From: Sulfuricurvum sp.
GTDB taxonomy: Bacteria > Campylobacterota > Campylobacteria > Campylobacterales > Sulfurimonadaceae
Assembly: GCA_014764075.1 (NCBI GenBank)
Contig: JACXUE010000035.1
Location: forward strand, 1-22,961
Length of the DNA stretch: 22,961 bases
Direction of reading: 5' to 3'
The notes under the pieces are model-generated. The model made no database searches. It was not told where the DNA came from and worked only from the letters and a program-made list of their open reading frames with translations. The position numbers were made by a program, and so were the translations under genes. Below are positions 15,617 to 22,944 of the stretch, one piece after another; within the stretch, counting starts at the first letter, position 1, and every line of letters begins with the position of its first letter.

Positions 15617-15646
15617 TTGACTTTCTTCTCCCCTTTGAACTAGAAT
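15617..15646 (+). promoter_or_regulatory. Promoter of the marR-efflux operon
   Basis: TTGACT (15617-15622) and TAGAAT (15641-15646) are separated by 18 bp, close to the sigma-70 consensus. They are placed so that transcription would begin near 15653, right at the MarR-type inverted repeat. No other promoter-like pair is obvious before marR. Confidence 0.6.
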
Positions 15647-15655
15647 TCGTTTAAT

Positions 15656-15673
15656 TAGTTGCATAGTCAACTA
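15656..15673. promoter_or_regulatory. Inverted-repeat operator, probable MarR autoregulatory site
   Basis: TAGTTG and CAACTA form a perfect 6-bp inverted repeat with a six-base spacer, extending imperfectly to nine bases per arm. It sits just downstream of the -10 element and upstream of the marR ribosome site (AGGAG). A dimeric winged-helix protein bound here would block transcription start. Assignment to this MarR protein is inferred from position. Confidence 0.6.
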
Positions 15674-15687
15674 TTTAGGAGACGATT

Positions 15688-16152
15688 ATGAACCGATGCG
15701 AATGCCCCCTCGACGAATCACTGGGATGCTTGACCAACCATGCGGCACATACCGCACGAACCTATCTTACCCGTCAGCTCTCTCTCAACGGCATCGATAT
15801 GACGATTGAACAATTCAAAGTGATGGTTGTACTGTGGAAAGAGAAACACTCAACCCAACAAAACATTGCCGATTTCGTCGGCAAAGACAAAACCTCCGTT
15901 ACCCGTCTGATTGCGGGGTTGGAAAAACGCTCTTTAATCGAGCGCTTCACCGATAAAAGGGATAAACGATGCAACCTCGTCACCCTCACCCCTCAAGGAA
16001 TAGCTTTGGAAAAGCCGACCATGGAGGTTTTAAACAAAGCCAACGATATTTTACATCAAGGGATCAATCCCGATGAACTCGCTATAACACTGCGTGTCCT
16101 CAAACACATGTGCCTTACCCTCAATACCACTTCAACAAAGGAATCTGAATGA
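15688..16152 (+). CDS. MarR-family transcriptional regulator of the efflux operon
   Basis: A 154-residue DNA-binding protein of the MarR family. These are dimeric winged-helix repressors that usually release DNA on binding a small phenolic or toxic compound, or on cysteine oxidation. The winged helix spans about residues 40-105. The recognition helix lies around GKDKTSVTRLIAGLEKRSLI (65-84), and the wing around TDKRDKRCNLVTLTPQG (88-104). Three N-terminal cysteines (C4, C6, C14) and C94 and C138 are notable and could serve redox or metal sensing, but this is speculation. AGGAG is seven bases before the ATG. The stop overlaps the start of the RND adaptor gene by 4 nt (16149-16152), so regulator and pump are translated together. 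It is probably a repressor of its own operon. Confidence 0.93.
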   Translation: MNRCECPLDESLGCLTNHAAHTARTYLTRQLSLNGIDMTIEQFKVMVVLWKEKHSTQQNIADFVGKDKTSVTRLIAGLEKRSLIERFTDKRDKRCNLVTLTPQGIALEKPTMEVLNKANDILHQGINPDELAITLRVLKHMCLTLNTTSTKESE

Positions 16153-17279
16153 ACCGCCTAAGCACTATTGCACTATCCGCCGCCCTCATCCTCGCTATCA
16201 GCGGATGCGAACGCTCCAAAGCCGCAGGGATGAAAAAGCCGTCTGAAGGTCCGATCCCCGTAACGGCTACCGAAGTCAAAACCGGCAATTTCCCCGCCGT
16301 ATTGGAAGCAACAGGAAAGACACAAGCCTACAACACCGTTCAGATTTTTGCCCGTGTCAACGGATATCTCGCTAAACGCCACTATACCGAGGGCTCTTTT
16401 GTCACCAAAGGGACACCCCTCTTTACCATCGATCCGAGTGATTTAAAAAATTCTCTTGCTACTGCGCAAGCGGCCTATGATCTCGCATCGGCAAACTACA
16501 CCAACGCTAAAGCGACCCTCAATCGTATCAAACCCTTAGCTCAGGCAAACGCCGCCAGTCAACAAGAGCTTGACAGCGCAACCGCCGCAGAGCGAAACGG
16601 TGCGGCAGCACTAGAGGGAGCCAAAGCGACCCTCGATCAAGCGAAGCTTAACCTCAGCTACACCACCATCAAAGCACCCATGAGCGGATACGTCGATCAA
16701 AGCAAAGTCGATGTCGGTACCTACGTCGTTGGCGGAGCGAACGGATTGCTTACGACGATGTATCAAAACGATCCGATTTACGTCAACTTCACGTTTAGTG
16801 AAAACGAACGCATCGCTCGCCAAAATGCGATCACCTCAGGAAAACTAGTAGTACCGAAAGACGGAAAATACGATATCGAACTCATCCTTGCTGATGGTTC
16901 AACCCTGAGCCGAAAAGGGAGCATCGATTTTATCGCTCCGTTTATCGATTCGACGACCGGAACTATCACATACCGTGCCATACTGGAGAACAGTGATCAC
17001 AAACTTCTGCCAGGACAATTTGTCAAAGTACGGGTCACAGGGATGGAGTGGAAAAATACCCAGTACCTCCCACAAAAAACGGTATTGAGCGGAGAAAAAG
17101 GCAAATTCGTCTACGTCATCGAGGCCAACAATACCGTTTCAACCCGCCCGGTCACCGTCGGCGCATGGGTAGGTGAAAACATCGTGATCGAGAGGGGGCT
17201 CACTGGAGATGAAAAAATCGCTGCCGATGCTTTGCCTAAACTCAAACCGGGAGCTCCCGTCATCGTGAACGGACAATAA
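16149..17279 (+). CDS. RND efflux periplasmic adaptor (membrane fusion) lipoprotein
   Basis: This is the AcrA/MexA-type adaptor that links the inner-membrane pump to the outer-membrane channel. The 376-residue protein begins with a lipoprotein signal (MNRLSTIALSAALILAISGC, lipidated C20). A beta-barrel/lipoyl part follows, including QIFARVNGYLAKRHYTEGSFVTKGTPLFTIDP (about 58-90). An alanine-rich alpha-hairpin (about 95-165) comes next, with LSYTTIKAPMSGYVDQSKVDVGTYV (about 173-198) as the second lipoyl half. The C-terminal barrel and membrane-proximal domain contain LLPGQFVKVRV. Length and order are normal for the family. It overlaps marR by 4 nt and lies 2 nt before the pump gene. The substrate cannot be told from sequence; hydrophobic drugs or solvents are typical. 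Confidence 0.95.
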   Translation: MNRLSTIALSAALILAISGCERSKAAGMKKPSEGPIPVTATEVKTGNFPAVLEATGKTQAYNTVQIFARVNGYLAKRHYTEGSFVTKGTPLFTIDPSDLKNSLATAQAAYDLASANYTNAKATLNRIKPLAQANAASQQELDSATAAERNGAAALEGAKATLDQAKLNLSYTTIKAPMSGYVDQSKVDVGTYVVGGANGLLTTMYQNDPIYVNFTFSENERIARQNAITSGKLVVPKDGKYDIELILADGSTLSRKGSIDFIAPFIDSTTGTITYRAILENSDHKLLPGQFVKVRVTGMEWKNTQYLPQKTVLSGEKGKFVYVIEANNTVSTRPVTVGAWVGENIVIERGLTGDEKIAADALPKLKPGAPVIVNGQ

Positions 17280-17281
17280 TC

Positions 17282-20200
17282 ATGTTCAGCAAATATTTTA
17301 TCAACCGTCCCATCCTCTCGATTGTAATCGGGATCATCATTATGCTGCTCGGATTTGCGGCGATCAAAACGCTCCCGATCTCCCAGCTCCCGAACCTAAC
17401 CCCGCCAACCGTCGTCGTCACCGCTAAATACCCCGGAGCGGATGCCGAAACGATCGCCAATAACATCCTCACCCCTCTAGAGTCGCAAATCGCCGGTGCA
17501 GATGGGCTGATGTACATGTCCTCTAAAGCAGCCGCACTCCCCGGTACGGCGAGTATCACGTGTACCTTTAATATCGGGGTCAATCAGGATATGGCGGCGG
17601 TCGATATCCAAAACCGGATTAATTCGGTTTTGGCGCAACTACCCCAAACAACCCGTGATTTAGGGGTAACAGTAGAGAAAAAGACCTCCGACATCCTTCT
17701 CATCGTCGCCATCACCTCTCCTGATGGGAGTTATGACGCCACGCAAATTAGCAACTACATCTCCTCCAATCTCCTCGATGAGATCAAAAAGATCCCCGGA
17801 GCAGGGCGCAGCCAAATCTTCGGTCAGCGCGATTACGCGATGCGCGTATGGCTCAATCCCGACAAAATGGCATGGCTCGGTGTCAGTAGCTCTGAAATCG
17901 CCGCCGCCATCAAAGATCAGAATATCCAAGTCTCCCCAGGGCGTCTAGGTCAGGCACCGTCCAATGATGCACAAATGTGGACCATGCAGCTCACCTCCAA
18001 AGGGCGTTTCTCCAGCGCCGAAGAGTTTGCCAACATCATCATACGCGCGAAAAACGACGGTTCCATGATCCGATTACGCGATGTGGCTCGCGTCGAACTT
18101 GGCAGCGCGAATTATGAGTTCTTCGGACGGGTCAATGGACGACCTGCCGCTATGATAGGGATATTTGCCGATACCAACGCCAACGCCTTGGAAACCTCCG
18201 CCGCCGTCGAGGCGAAAATGGAGAAACTGGCCAAAAAATTCCCCGCCGGTATCACCTACGATATCCCTTATAACACCACCGATTTTGTCAAAATTTCGAT
18301 CGATGAAGTAGTAAAAACCCTCATCGAAGCAATTATTTTGGTTAGTCTCGTTATTTTTCTCTTTTTGCAAAGCTCCCGTGCAGCACTGATCCCTATCCTC
18401 TCGATCCCTATCTCATTGACAGGGGCATTTATCGGAATGTATCTGCTTGGATATTCGATCAATACCCTCACCCTTTTTGGACTCGTCCTCGCCATCGGTA
18501 TCGTCGTCGATGATGCCATCGTCGTTGTCGAGAATATGGAGCGGATTTTACAAACCGAAAAACTCCCGCCCCGTGAAGCGGCGATCAAAGCGATGATGCA
18601 GATCTCCGGCCCTGTTGTTGCCATCGTCTTGGTCATGTGTGCCGTCTTTATCCCAGCCACCTTTATAGGAGGTATGACAGGGCAATTGTATAAGCAGTTC
18701 GCCACCACCATCGCCATCTCGGTTGTTTTCTCTGGTTTTATGGCTCTGACGTTTGCACCCGCCATCGGTGCGATGATTCTTAAGCATCATGAAAATGAAC
18801 CGAACCGTTTCTTCCGCTGGTTCAATACTAAATTTGCCAAAATGACCGATAACTACGTACGCCGCTCCGGATTTATGATCCGCAAAGCGCTTATTTTCGG
18901 AATGATCTATCTCTCCACCTACGGTTTTATCGCCTTTTTCCATAAAACCCTCCCTACCGCTTTCTTGCCGATGGAGGATCAAGGGTATTTTATCACCTCC
19001 ATTACCCTCCCCGAGGGTGCCACCGCCAACCGAACGCTAGAGGTGGTCAAAGAGGTTGAATCGATTTTAGCCCGACAAGAAGGTATTTACAAATATACCG
19101 CCATTACGGGTCTCAACATCCTCACCTTTTCCCAAGAACCCAATTCAGCAGTCGTTTTTACCCGCCTTAAACCGTGGAGCGAACGGACATCCAAAGAGTT
19201 GACAATTTTCGGCATTCTCGAATCGATTAACCCAAAATACGGAACGATTAAAGAGGCAAAAGTATTCGCTATGCCCCCGCCGCCGATTCGGGGACTAGGA
19301 CCCTCAGATATGTTTAGCATCCGCCTCCTCCAACCGGGAGATAACAATGTGATGCAACACGCCCAAACGACCAATGCTTTTGTCAGGGAGTTACGCAATG
19401 AGACGAGCATTAAAAATCCGTTCACAACAATGAATGTCAACACTCCGACCCTCTCGGTCGAAGTGGATCGTGAAAAAGCCAAATCGATGGGACTAGCCAT
19501 CAGCGACGTCTACCAAACCCTCCAATCGACGATTGGAACGATGTACGTCAACCAATTTGATAAAAACGGTAAAACCTACTGGGTGCAGATGCAGTCCGAT
19601 GCTTCTTATCGGGCAAAACCGGAAGATATCGGCAGAGCATGGGTTCGCTCCAATACCGGAATGCTTGTTCCGCTATCTTCGGTCGTAACGGTCAAAATGT
19701 CCAGCGCCCCCTCCTCGATTGAGCATTTCAACGGGGTATTGAGTACGACGATTATGGGTTCCCCAGCGCCCGGATACAGTTCGGGAGATATTATCAAAAC
19801 GATCGAAAGTGCCGCCGATTCGATGCTACCGGCTAATGCTTCATATGATTGGGAGGGTCTTTATTTGCAGAATAAAATGGTAGGGGGGAAAGCGTTTTTC
19901 ATCCTCGGATTTGCACTCATCATGGTGTATCTGATCCTAGCCGCCCTCTATGAGCGGTGGACATTGCCGATCTCGATCATGCTCGCCGTCCCCTATGGGA
20001 TTACGGGTGCATACGCGGTCGTTTGGCTCATCCCGTGGCTGAACAACAACGTTTTCTTCCAGATCGGATTGCTGACCCTGATCGCCCTCTCGGCAAAAAA
20101 CGCGATTTTGGTGGTCGAGTTTGCTGAAGAACAAAGGCTTTCGGGGAAAAGCATTTACGATGCGACGATGGAAGCGGCACGTCTGCGGTACCGTCCGATG

Positions 20201-20416
20201 ATGATGACCTCATTTGCTTTCCTCGCCGGTATGTTGCCACTCATCTTCAGTTCCGGTGCCGGAGCGGCTGGACGATTTTCGATCGGAGTAGCGATGTTTG
20301 GAGGGATGTTAGCCGCTACGTTCATCGAACGTTACTTTATCCCATATCTCTATTACTGGGTCGCAACAACCCAAGAAAAATTTTCTGGATCCCAAAAAGG
20401 CTCGAGCCATGAATAA
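17282..20416 (+). CDS. RND multidrug efflux pump, inner-membrane subunit (HAE1 family, AcrB/MexB-like)
   Basis: This proton-driven trimeric pump takes substrates from the periplasm and outer leaflet and passes them to the adaptor/outer-membrane channel. The 1044-residue length and 12-segment topology match the AcrB type. The protein begins MFSKYFINRPILSIVIGIII. Transmembrane helix 4 carries LAIGIVVDDAIVVVEN, with the proton-relay aspartates D410 and D411. The matching lysine is in TM10 (LIALSAKNAILVVEFAEE). Large periplasmic pore/docking loops lie after TM1 (about 30-335) and TM7 (about 560-870). TM12 ends near YFIPYLYYWV. No frameshift or missing segment is seen. The stop overlaps the outer-membrane gene start by 8 nt. 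The proton-relay residues support active efflux; specificity is unknown. Confidence 0.97.
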   Translation: MFSKYFINRPILSIVIGIIIMLLGFAAIKTLPISQLPNLTPPTVVVTAKYPGADAETIANNILTPLESQIAGADGLMYMSSKAAALPGTASITCTFNIGVNQDMAAVDIQNRINSVLAQLPQTTRDLGVTVEKKTSDILLIVAITSPDGSYDATQISNYISSNLLDEIKKIPGAGRSQIFGQRDYAMRVWLNPDKMAWLGVSSSEIAAAIKDQNIQVSPGRLGQAPSNDAQMWTMQLTSKGRFSSAEEFANIIIRAKNDGSMIRLRDVARVELGSANYEFFGRVNGRPAAMIGIFADTNANALETSAAVEAKMEKLAKKFPAGITYDIPYNTTDFVKISIDEVVKTLIEAIILVSLVIFLFLQSSRAALIPILSIPISLTGAFIGMYLLGYSINTLTLFGLVLAIGIVVDDAIVVVENMERILQTEKLPPREAAIKAMMQISGPVVAIVLVMCAVFIPATFIGGMTGQLYKQFATTIAISVVFSGFMALTFAPAIGAMILKHHENEPNRFFRWFNTKFAKMTDNYVRRSGFMIRKALIFGMIYLSTYGFIAFFHKTLPTAFLPMEDQGYFITSITLPEGATANRTLEVVKEVESILARQEGIYKYTAITGLNILTFSQEPNSAVVFTRLKPWSERTSKELTIFGILESINPKYGTIKEAKVFAMPPPPIRGLGPSDMFSIRLLQPGDNNVMQHAQTTNAFVRELRNETSIKNPFTTMNVNTPTLSVEVDREKAKSMGLAISDVYQTLQSTIGTMYVNQFDKNGKTYWVQMQSDASYRAKPEDIGRAWVRSNTGMLVPLSSVVTVKMSSAPSSIEHFNGVLSTTIMGSPAPGYSSGDIIKTIESAADSMLPANASYDWEGLYLQNKMVGGKAFFILGFALIMVYLILAALYERWTLPISIMLAVPYGITGAYAVVWLIPWLNNNVFFQIGLLTLIALSAKNAILVVEFAEEQRLSGKSIYDATMEAARLRYRPMMMTSFAFLAGMLPLIFSSGAGAAGRFSIGVAMFGGMLAATFIERYFIPYLYYWVATTQEKFSGSQKGSSHE

Positions 20417-21848
20417 ACTCTACATTATCTCTCCGCTCCTCGCAGCACTTCTTTTGGGAGGTTGTACGATCGGACCGGATTACATAAAACCTTTATCATC
20501 GGTGCCGGAAACATTCCGCCATGCTGATGCCAATGCCTCATCCGAATATGCAATCGATCAACAATGGTGGAAAAACTTCAACGATCAAAAATTGAGTGAG
20601 AGTATTGAAAAAGCGCTTCAACACAACCACGACCTTCAAAGCGCCCAAGCCTCGGTCGATTCATTATTGGGTAAATTCGATCAAGCCAAATCGTACCTCT
20701 ATCCCCAAATCAACGCTTCAGGCTCTCTCAACCGTAAAAGTGTCGATAATGCTACAAGCGGCGGTCGTCAACTCAATGAGGGGATCACATCAACCTATGC
20801 CGGATCACTCAGCTTGGCCAGCTACGAAATCGATCTCTTCGGCAAAGTACGCAGAGCCAATGAATCGGCACGTGCCCATCTCCTCTCCAGCGAATACGCC
20901 CGTCAAACCCTTAAACTCACGATTGCTTCCAGTGTCGCCGCAAGCTATATCAAACTCGCTTCGATACAAAGTCAAATAACATTAGCCCAAGAGAATCTCA
21001 AAGCTTCGAATGAAATCGAACAACTAAACGCCTTGAAATATCAGCATGGCGCTATTAATGAAAGTGTCTATCTTCAATCTCGTTCCGAGTTAGAGAGTGC
21101 CAAAGCGACGCTTTCCCAACTCCAATCGCTCAAAATCGCTGAAGAGGCTACCTTTAATCTGTTGTTAGGGCAAAACCCTCAATCCATTGCCCCTACGCCG
21201 ATCGATTCGATTCACATACCGGATGTTCCGTCGTTGCTCCCATCGTCTATCTTGCTCCATAGACCTGATATTGCGGCCGCCGAACAAAACCTTATCGCAT
21301 CGAACGCCGCTATCGGCGTTGCACGCGCTGCTTATTATCCGAGTATCCGCCTAACAGGGATATTAGGGGTTCAGAGTTTGGAACTCACCGACTTTCTCTC
21401 CAATCCGGCAAAAATCTGGGAGCTTTCCCCGTCGATAACCCTCCCAATCTTTACCGCCGGAAGAATTGCGGGTGAAATCAAAAGTGCCGAGGCTGATAAT
21501 AATAAAACGCTAGCCATGTACCAAAAAACAATCATAAGCGCATTTAACGATGTTGATAACGCCATCGGGCAAGAGAAGATCGCCAAGGATCAATGCATAT
21601 ACCAAAGCGAACGTTTTAAGGCAATCGACAAAGCCTACCAACAAGCAAAGCTCCGTTATCAACTCGGCATTATCAACTTCTCCGATCTCCTTTTGGTACA
21701 ACAGCAGTGGCTCTCAGCCAGACAGAGCTATCAAATCGCCAAACAAAACCGCCTTATCCAGACCATTAATCTCTACAAATCTTTGGGGGGCGGATGGAAA
21801 GAACAAACCCCAGTTCCCGATCTCAATCTCTTACCATCAGGGCGCTAA
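20409..21848 (+). CDS. RND efflux outer-membrane lipoprotein (NodT/OprM family)
   Basis: This is the TolC-like trimeric channel that completes the tripartite pump across the outer membrane. The 479-residue protein has a lipoprotein signal ending LLLGGC (C19) and then CTIGPDYIKP, a hallmark of the NodT/OprM lipoprotein family. WWKNFNDQKLSESIEKALQHNHDL (about 53-76) opens the first efflux repeat. LYPQINASGSLNR and YEIDLFGKVRRANESARA are also typical. The second repeat includes RPDIAAAEQNLIASNAAIGVARAAYYPSIRLTG (about 285-317). The gene overlaps the pump gene by 8 nt and is followed within 30 bases by a hairpin terminator, so it is the last gene of the marR operon. All key family features are present. 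Confidence 0.96.
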   Translation: MNKLYIISPLLAALLLGGCTIGPDYIKPLSSVPETFRHADANASSEYAIDQQWWKNFNDQKLSESIEKALQHNHDLQSAQASVDSLLGKFDQAKSYLYPQINASGSLNRKSVDNATSGGRQLNEGITSTYAGSLSLASYEIDLFGKVRRANESARAHLLSSEYARQTLKLTIASSVAASYIKLASIQSQITLAQENLKASNEIEQLNALKYQHGAINESVYLQSRSELESAKATLSQLQSLKIAEEATFNLLLGQNPQSIAPTPIDSIHIPDVPSLLPSSILLHRPDIAAAEQNLIASNAAIGVARAAYYPSIRLTGILGVQSLELTDFLSNPAKIWELSPSITLPIFTAGRIAGEIKSAEADNNKTLAMYQKTIISAFNDVDNAIGQEKIAKDQCIYQSERFKAIDKAYQQAKLRYQLGIINFSDLLLVQQQWLSARQSYQIAKQNRLIQTINLYKSLGGGWKEQTPVPDLNLLPSGR

Positions 21849-21871
21849 TTTAGTGCTCTAAGCATCGAAAA

Positions 21872-21912
21872 AAGAGGGGATTCCTCCTCTTCATTTGTCT
21901 TTATTTTGATAT
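21872..21912 (+). terminator. Probable terminator of the efflux operon
   Basis: AAGAGG (21872-21877) pairs with CCTCTT (21886-21891). A GG/CT inner extension gives about eight pairs with a four-base ATTC loop. A T-rich but interrupted tail (catttgtctttatttt) follows. It lies 24 bases after the outer-membrane gene. The T-tract is weaker than ideal. Confidence 0.6.
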
Positions 21913-21928
21913 CATCGGTAAACCAAAC

Positions 21929-21957
21929 AAAAAATTTGAAAAAAATTTAAAAAATTT
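21929..21957. other. Phased A-tracts (predicted intrinsic DNA bend)
   Basis: Three A6-A7 runs, each followed by TTT, begin at 21929, 21939 and 21949, exactly 10 bp apart. Helically phased A-tracts of this type bend DNA. They lie in the 287-bp gap (21849-22135) between the efflux terminator and the small lipoprotein promoter. That gap otherwise holds only AT-rich DNA, with no ORF I would support. Confidence 0.55.
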
Positions 21958-22075
21958 ATCCGAAACTGTCACGTATTTACCCTCTTTTTTTAGAAATTTA
22001 ATAAATTTTCAATGCTCTACAAACCCCTATTTTAGACATTTCTATCAAATATTTTTGAAAATAACTCAAAAATCC

Positions 22076-22106
22076 TTGACAACACTAGGGTGAGTAGTGG
22101 TATACT
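22076..22106 (+). promoter_or_regulatory. Strong extended -10 promoter of the small lipoprotein
   Basis: A perfect TTGACA -35 (22076-22081) is followed after 19 bp by TATACT (22101-22106). TG lies at the extended position just before it (TGGTATACT). The spacing is slightly long, but the extended -10 compensates. An AAGGAG ribosome site and an ATG follow about 30 bases later, so this leader is well built for expression. Confidence 0.7.
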
Positions 22107-22135
22107 TCCGCCATATTTTTTTAAGGAGCCTTACC

Positions 22136-22357
22136 ATGTTGAAAGTTATCTCTGCTTTGTTGCTTGCAGCTATGTTTATCGGATGCAGCGAGTCTGCTAC
22201 TACAGAAGCACCAGCTGCTACTGAAGAAGCTGCGCCAGTAGCTGAAGAAGCTACTACACCTGCTACTACTGAAGAAGCTGCACCTGCTGCTGAGGCTGCT
22301 CCTACTACTGAAGAAGCTGCACCTGCTGCTGAGGCTGCTGCAACTCCAGCTAAATAA
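22136..22357 (+). CDS. Small Ala/Thr/Glu/Pro-repeat lipoprotein, unknown function
   Basis: A 73-residue lipoprotein. MLKVISALLLAAMFIGC is a signal peptide with a lipobox ending at C17. The mature 57 residues consist almost only of A, T, E and P, with repeats of TTEEAAPAAEAA. Such a low-complexity acidic chain is probably unfolded and extended from a membrane, as a spacer, surface coat or periplasmic filler; no enzymatic role is visible. The frame is open upstream to 22097, but the ATG at 22136 has AAGGAG seven to eight bases before it and gives a clean signal peptide. Codons differ from neighbours (GCT, ACT and GAA dominate instead of GCC), in keeping with high expression or repeat expansion. 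A strong promoter and a clean terminator bracket the gene as a monocistron. Confidence 0.85.
   Translation: MLKVISALLLAAMFIGCSESATTEAPAATEEAAPVAEEATTPATTEEAAPAAEAAPTTEEAAPAAEAAATPAK
22265..22339 (+). repeat. Two-copy 39-bp-period tandem repeat in the lipoprotein gene
   Basis: Two identical 36-base units (22265-22300 and 22304-22339), each encoding TTEEAAPAAEAA, are joined by one CCT codon, giving an exact 39-bp period. More degenerate copies lie upstream in the gene. Exact DNA identity points to recent duplication; unit loss or gain would keep the frame. Confidence 0.9.
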
Positions 22358-22369
22358 GTTTAACTTATT
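22353..22369 (+). other. AT-rich palindrome overlapping the lipoprotein stop codon
   Basis: AATAAGTT and AACTTATT form a perfect 8-bp inverted repeat around one central base. It covers the TAA stop and lies just before the UUCG terminator hairpin. In RNA about six pairs could form. It may help protect the 3' end or be incidental. Confidence 0.4.
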
Positions 22370-22375
22370 AGCTCA

Positions 22376-22407
22376 TTTCACACTTCGGTGTGAAACTTCT
22401 TTTTTCC
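22376..22407 (+). terminator. UUCG-capped intrinsic terminator of the small lipoprotein gene
   Basis: TTTCACAC (22376-22383) pairs perfectly with GTGTGAAA (22388-22395) across a TTCG tetraloop closed by C-G, the very stable cUUCGg class. The tail CTTCTTTTTTCC follows. This is a textbook rho-independent terminator. Confidence 0.88.
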
Positions 22408-22444
22408 TCCTTTTTATTTTTTAAATCATTTCCAATAAAAAATT

Positions 22445-22453
22445 TGTTAGAAT
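22445..22453 (+). promoter_or_regulatory. Extended -10 promoter of the cytochrome c gene
   Basis: TGTTAGAAT (22445-22453) fits the TGnTAnAAT extended -10 pattern. It lies 29 bases before the cytochrome ATG and 38 bases after the lipoprotein terminator. No -35 is obvious. It suggests the cytochrome gene is transcribed on its own. Confidence 0.55.
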
Positions 22454-22482
22454 AGCCTAAAATTTATTTAGGAGAATTATTA

Positions 22483-22944
22483 ATGAAATCGTTGATCGCT
22501 ATCGCCTATGCCCTGTTGCTATTGGGATGCAGCAATGAGCCTCAAAACAGTGAAACACCTCAAATCGCCACTGCTCCCATACCCGTTGAAACAAACGTTT
22601 CTAGCACATCCGCCGAACCATCAACAACTCCGTTGGAAGCTTCCGCTGAGATTCAACCGAAAGCGGCTCCAGAGAAGCCCATTGCCGCTTCTGTTGCATC
22701 GGTTGACGGAGCGGCTCTCTATGCTCAAAAATGTGCTTCGTGCCATGGTGCAAAAGCAGAAAAAGCGGCATTAAACAAATCTCAGATTATCGCCAATTTC
22801 AGTGAAGCTCAAGTAAAAGAGGCTCTCAAAGGGTATCAGGCCGGAACCTACGGCAAAGAGATGAAAGGAGTTATGCAAGGACAAGCTAAAGCACTTGAGG
22901 ATGCTCAAATCGATGCCTTAGCCAAACATATATCGGCACTATAA
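22483..22944 (+). CDS. Lipoprotein c-type cytochrome (class I, monoheme)
   Basis: A 153-residue membrane-anchored electron carrier. A short signal ends LLLLGC (lipidated C16). A Ser/Thr/Pro/Ala/Glu-rich linker follows (about 17-72). The C-terminal cytochrome c domain (about 75-153) has ALYAQKCASCHGAKAEK, with one covalent heme site CASCH (C84, C87, H88), and EMKGVMQGQ, offering M127 or M131 as the sixth ligand. The end DAQIDALAKHISAL is the usual C-terminal helix. The short domain resembles small cytochrome c553-type carriers of Campylobacterota. The partner is unknown; respiratory oxidase or sulfur-oxidation electron transfer are candidates. AGGAG lies eight bases before the ATG. The flexible linker would let the heme reach partners in the periplasm while tethered. 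Confidence 0.92.
   Translation: MKSLIAIAYALLLLGCSNEPQNSETPQIATAPIPVETNVSSTSAEPSTTPLEASAEIQPKAAPEKPIAASVASVDGAALYAQKCASCHGAKAEKAALNKSQIIANFSEAQVKEALKGYQAGTYGKEMKGVMQGQAKALEDAQIDALAKHISAL

Noticed and set aside
18268..18982. Minus-strand frames of 144-165 residues opposite the RND pump
   Set aside because: They are antisense to a continuous 1044-residue pump with intact proton-relay residues; they are shadow frames.
22097..22135. Upstream extension of the small lipoprotein
   Set aside because: It would start inside the -10 region, lacks a ribosome site and would bury the signal peptide; the ATG at 22136 has AAGGAG correctly spaced.
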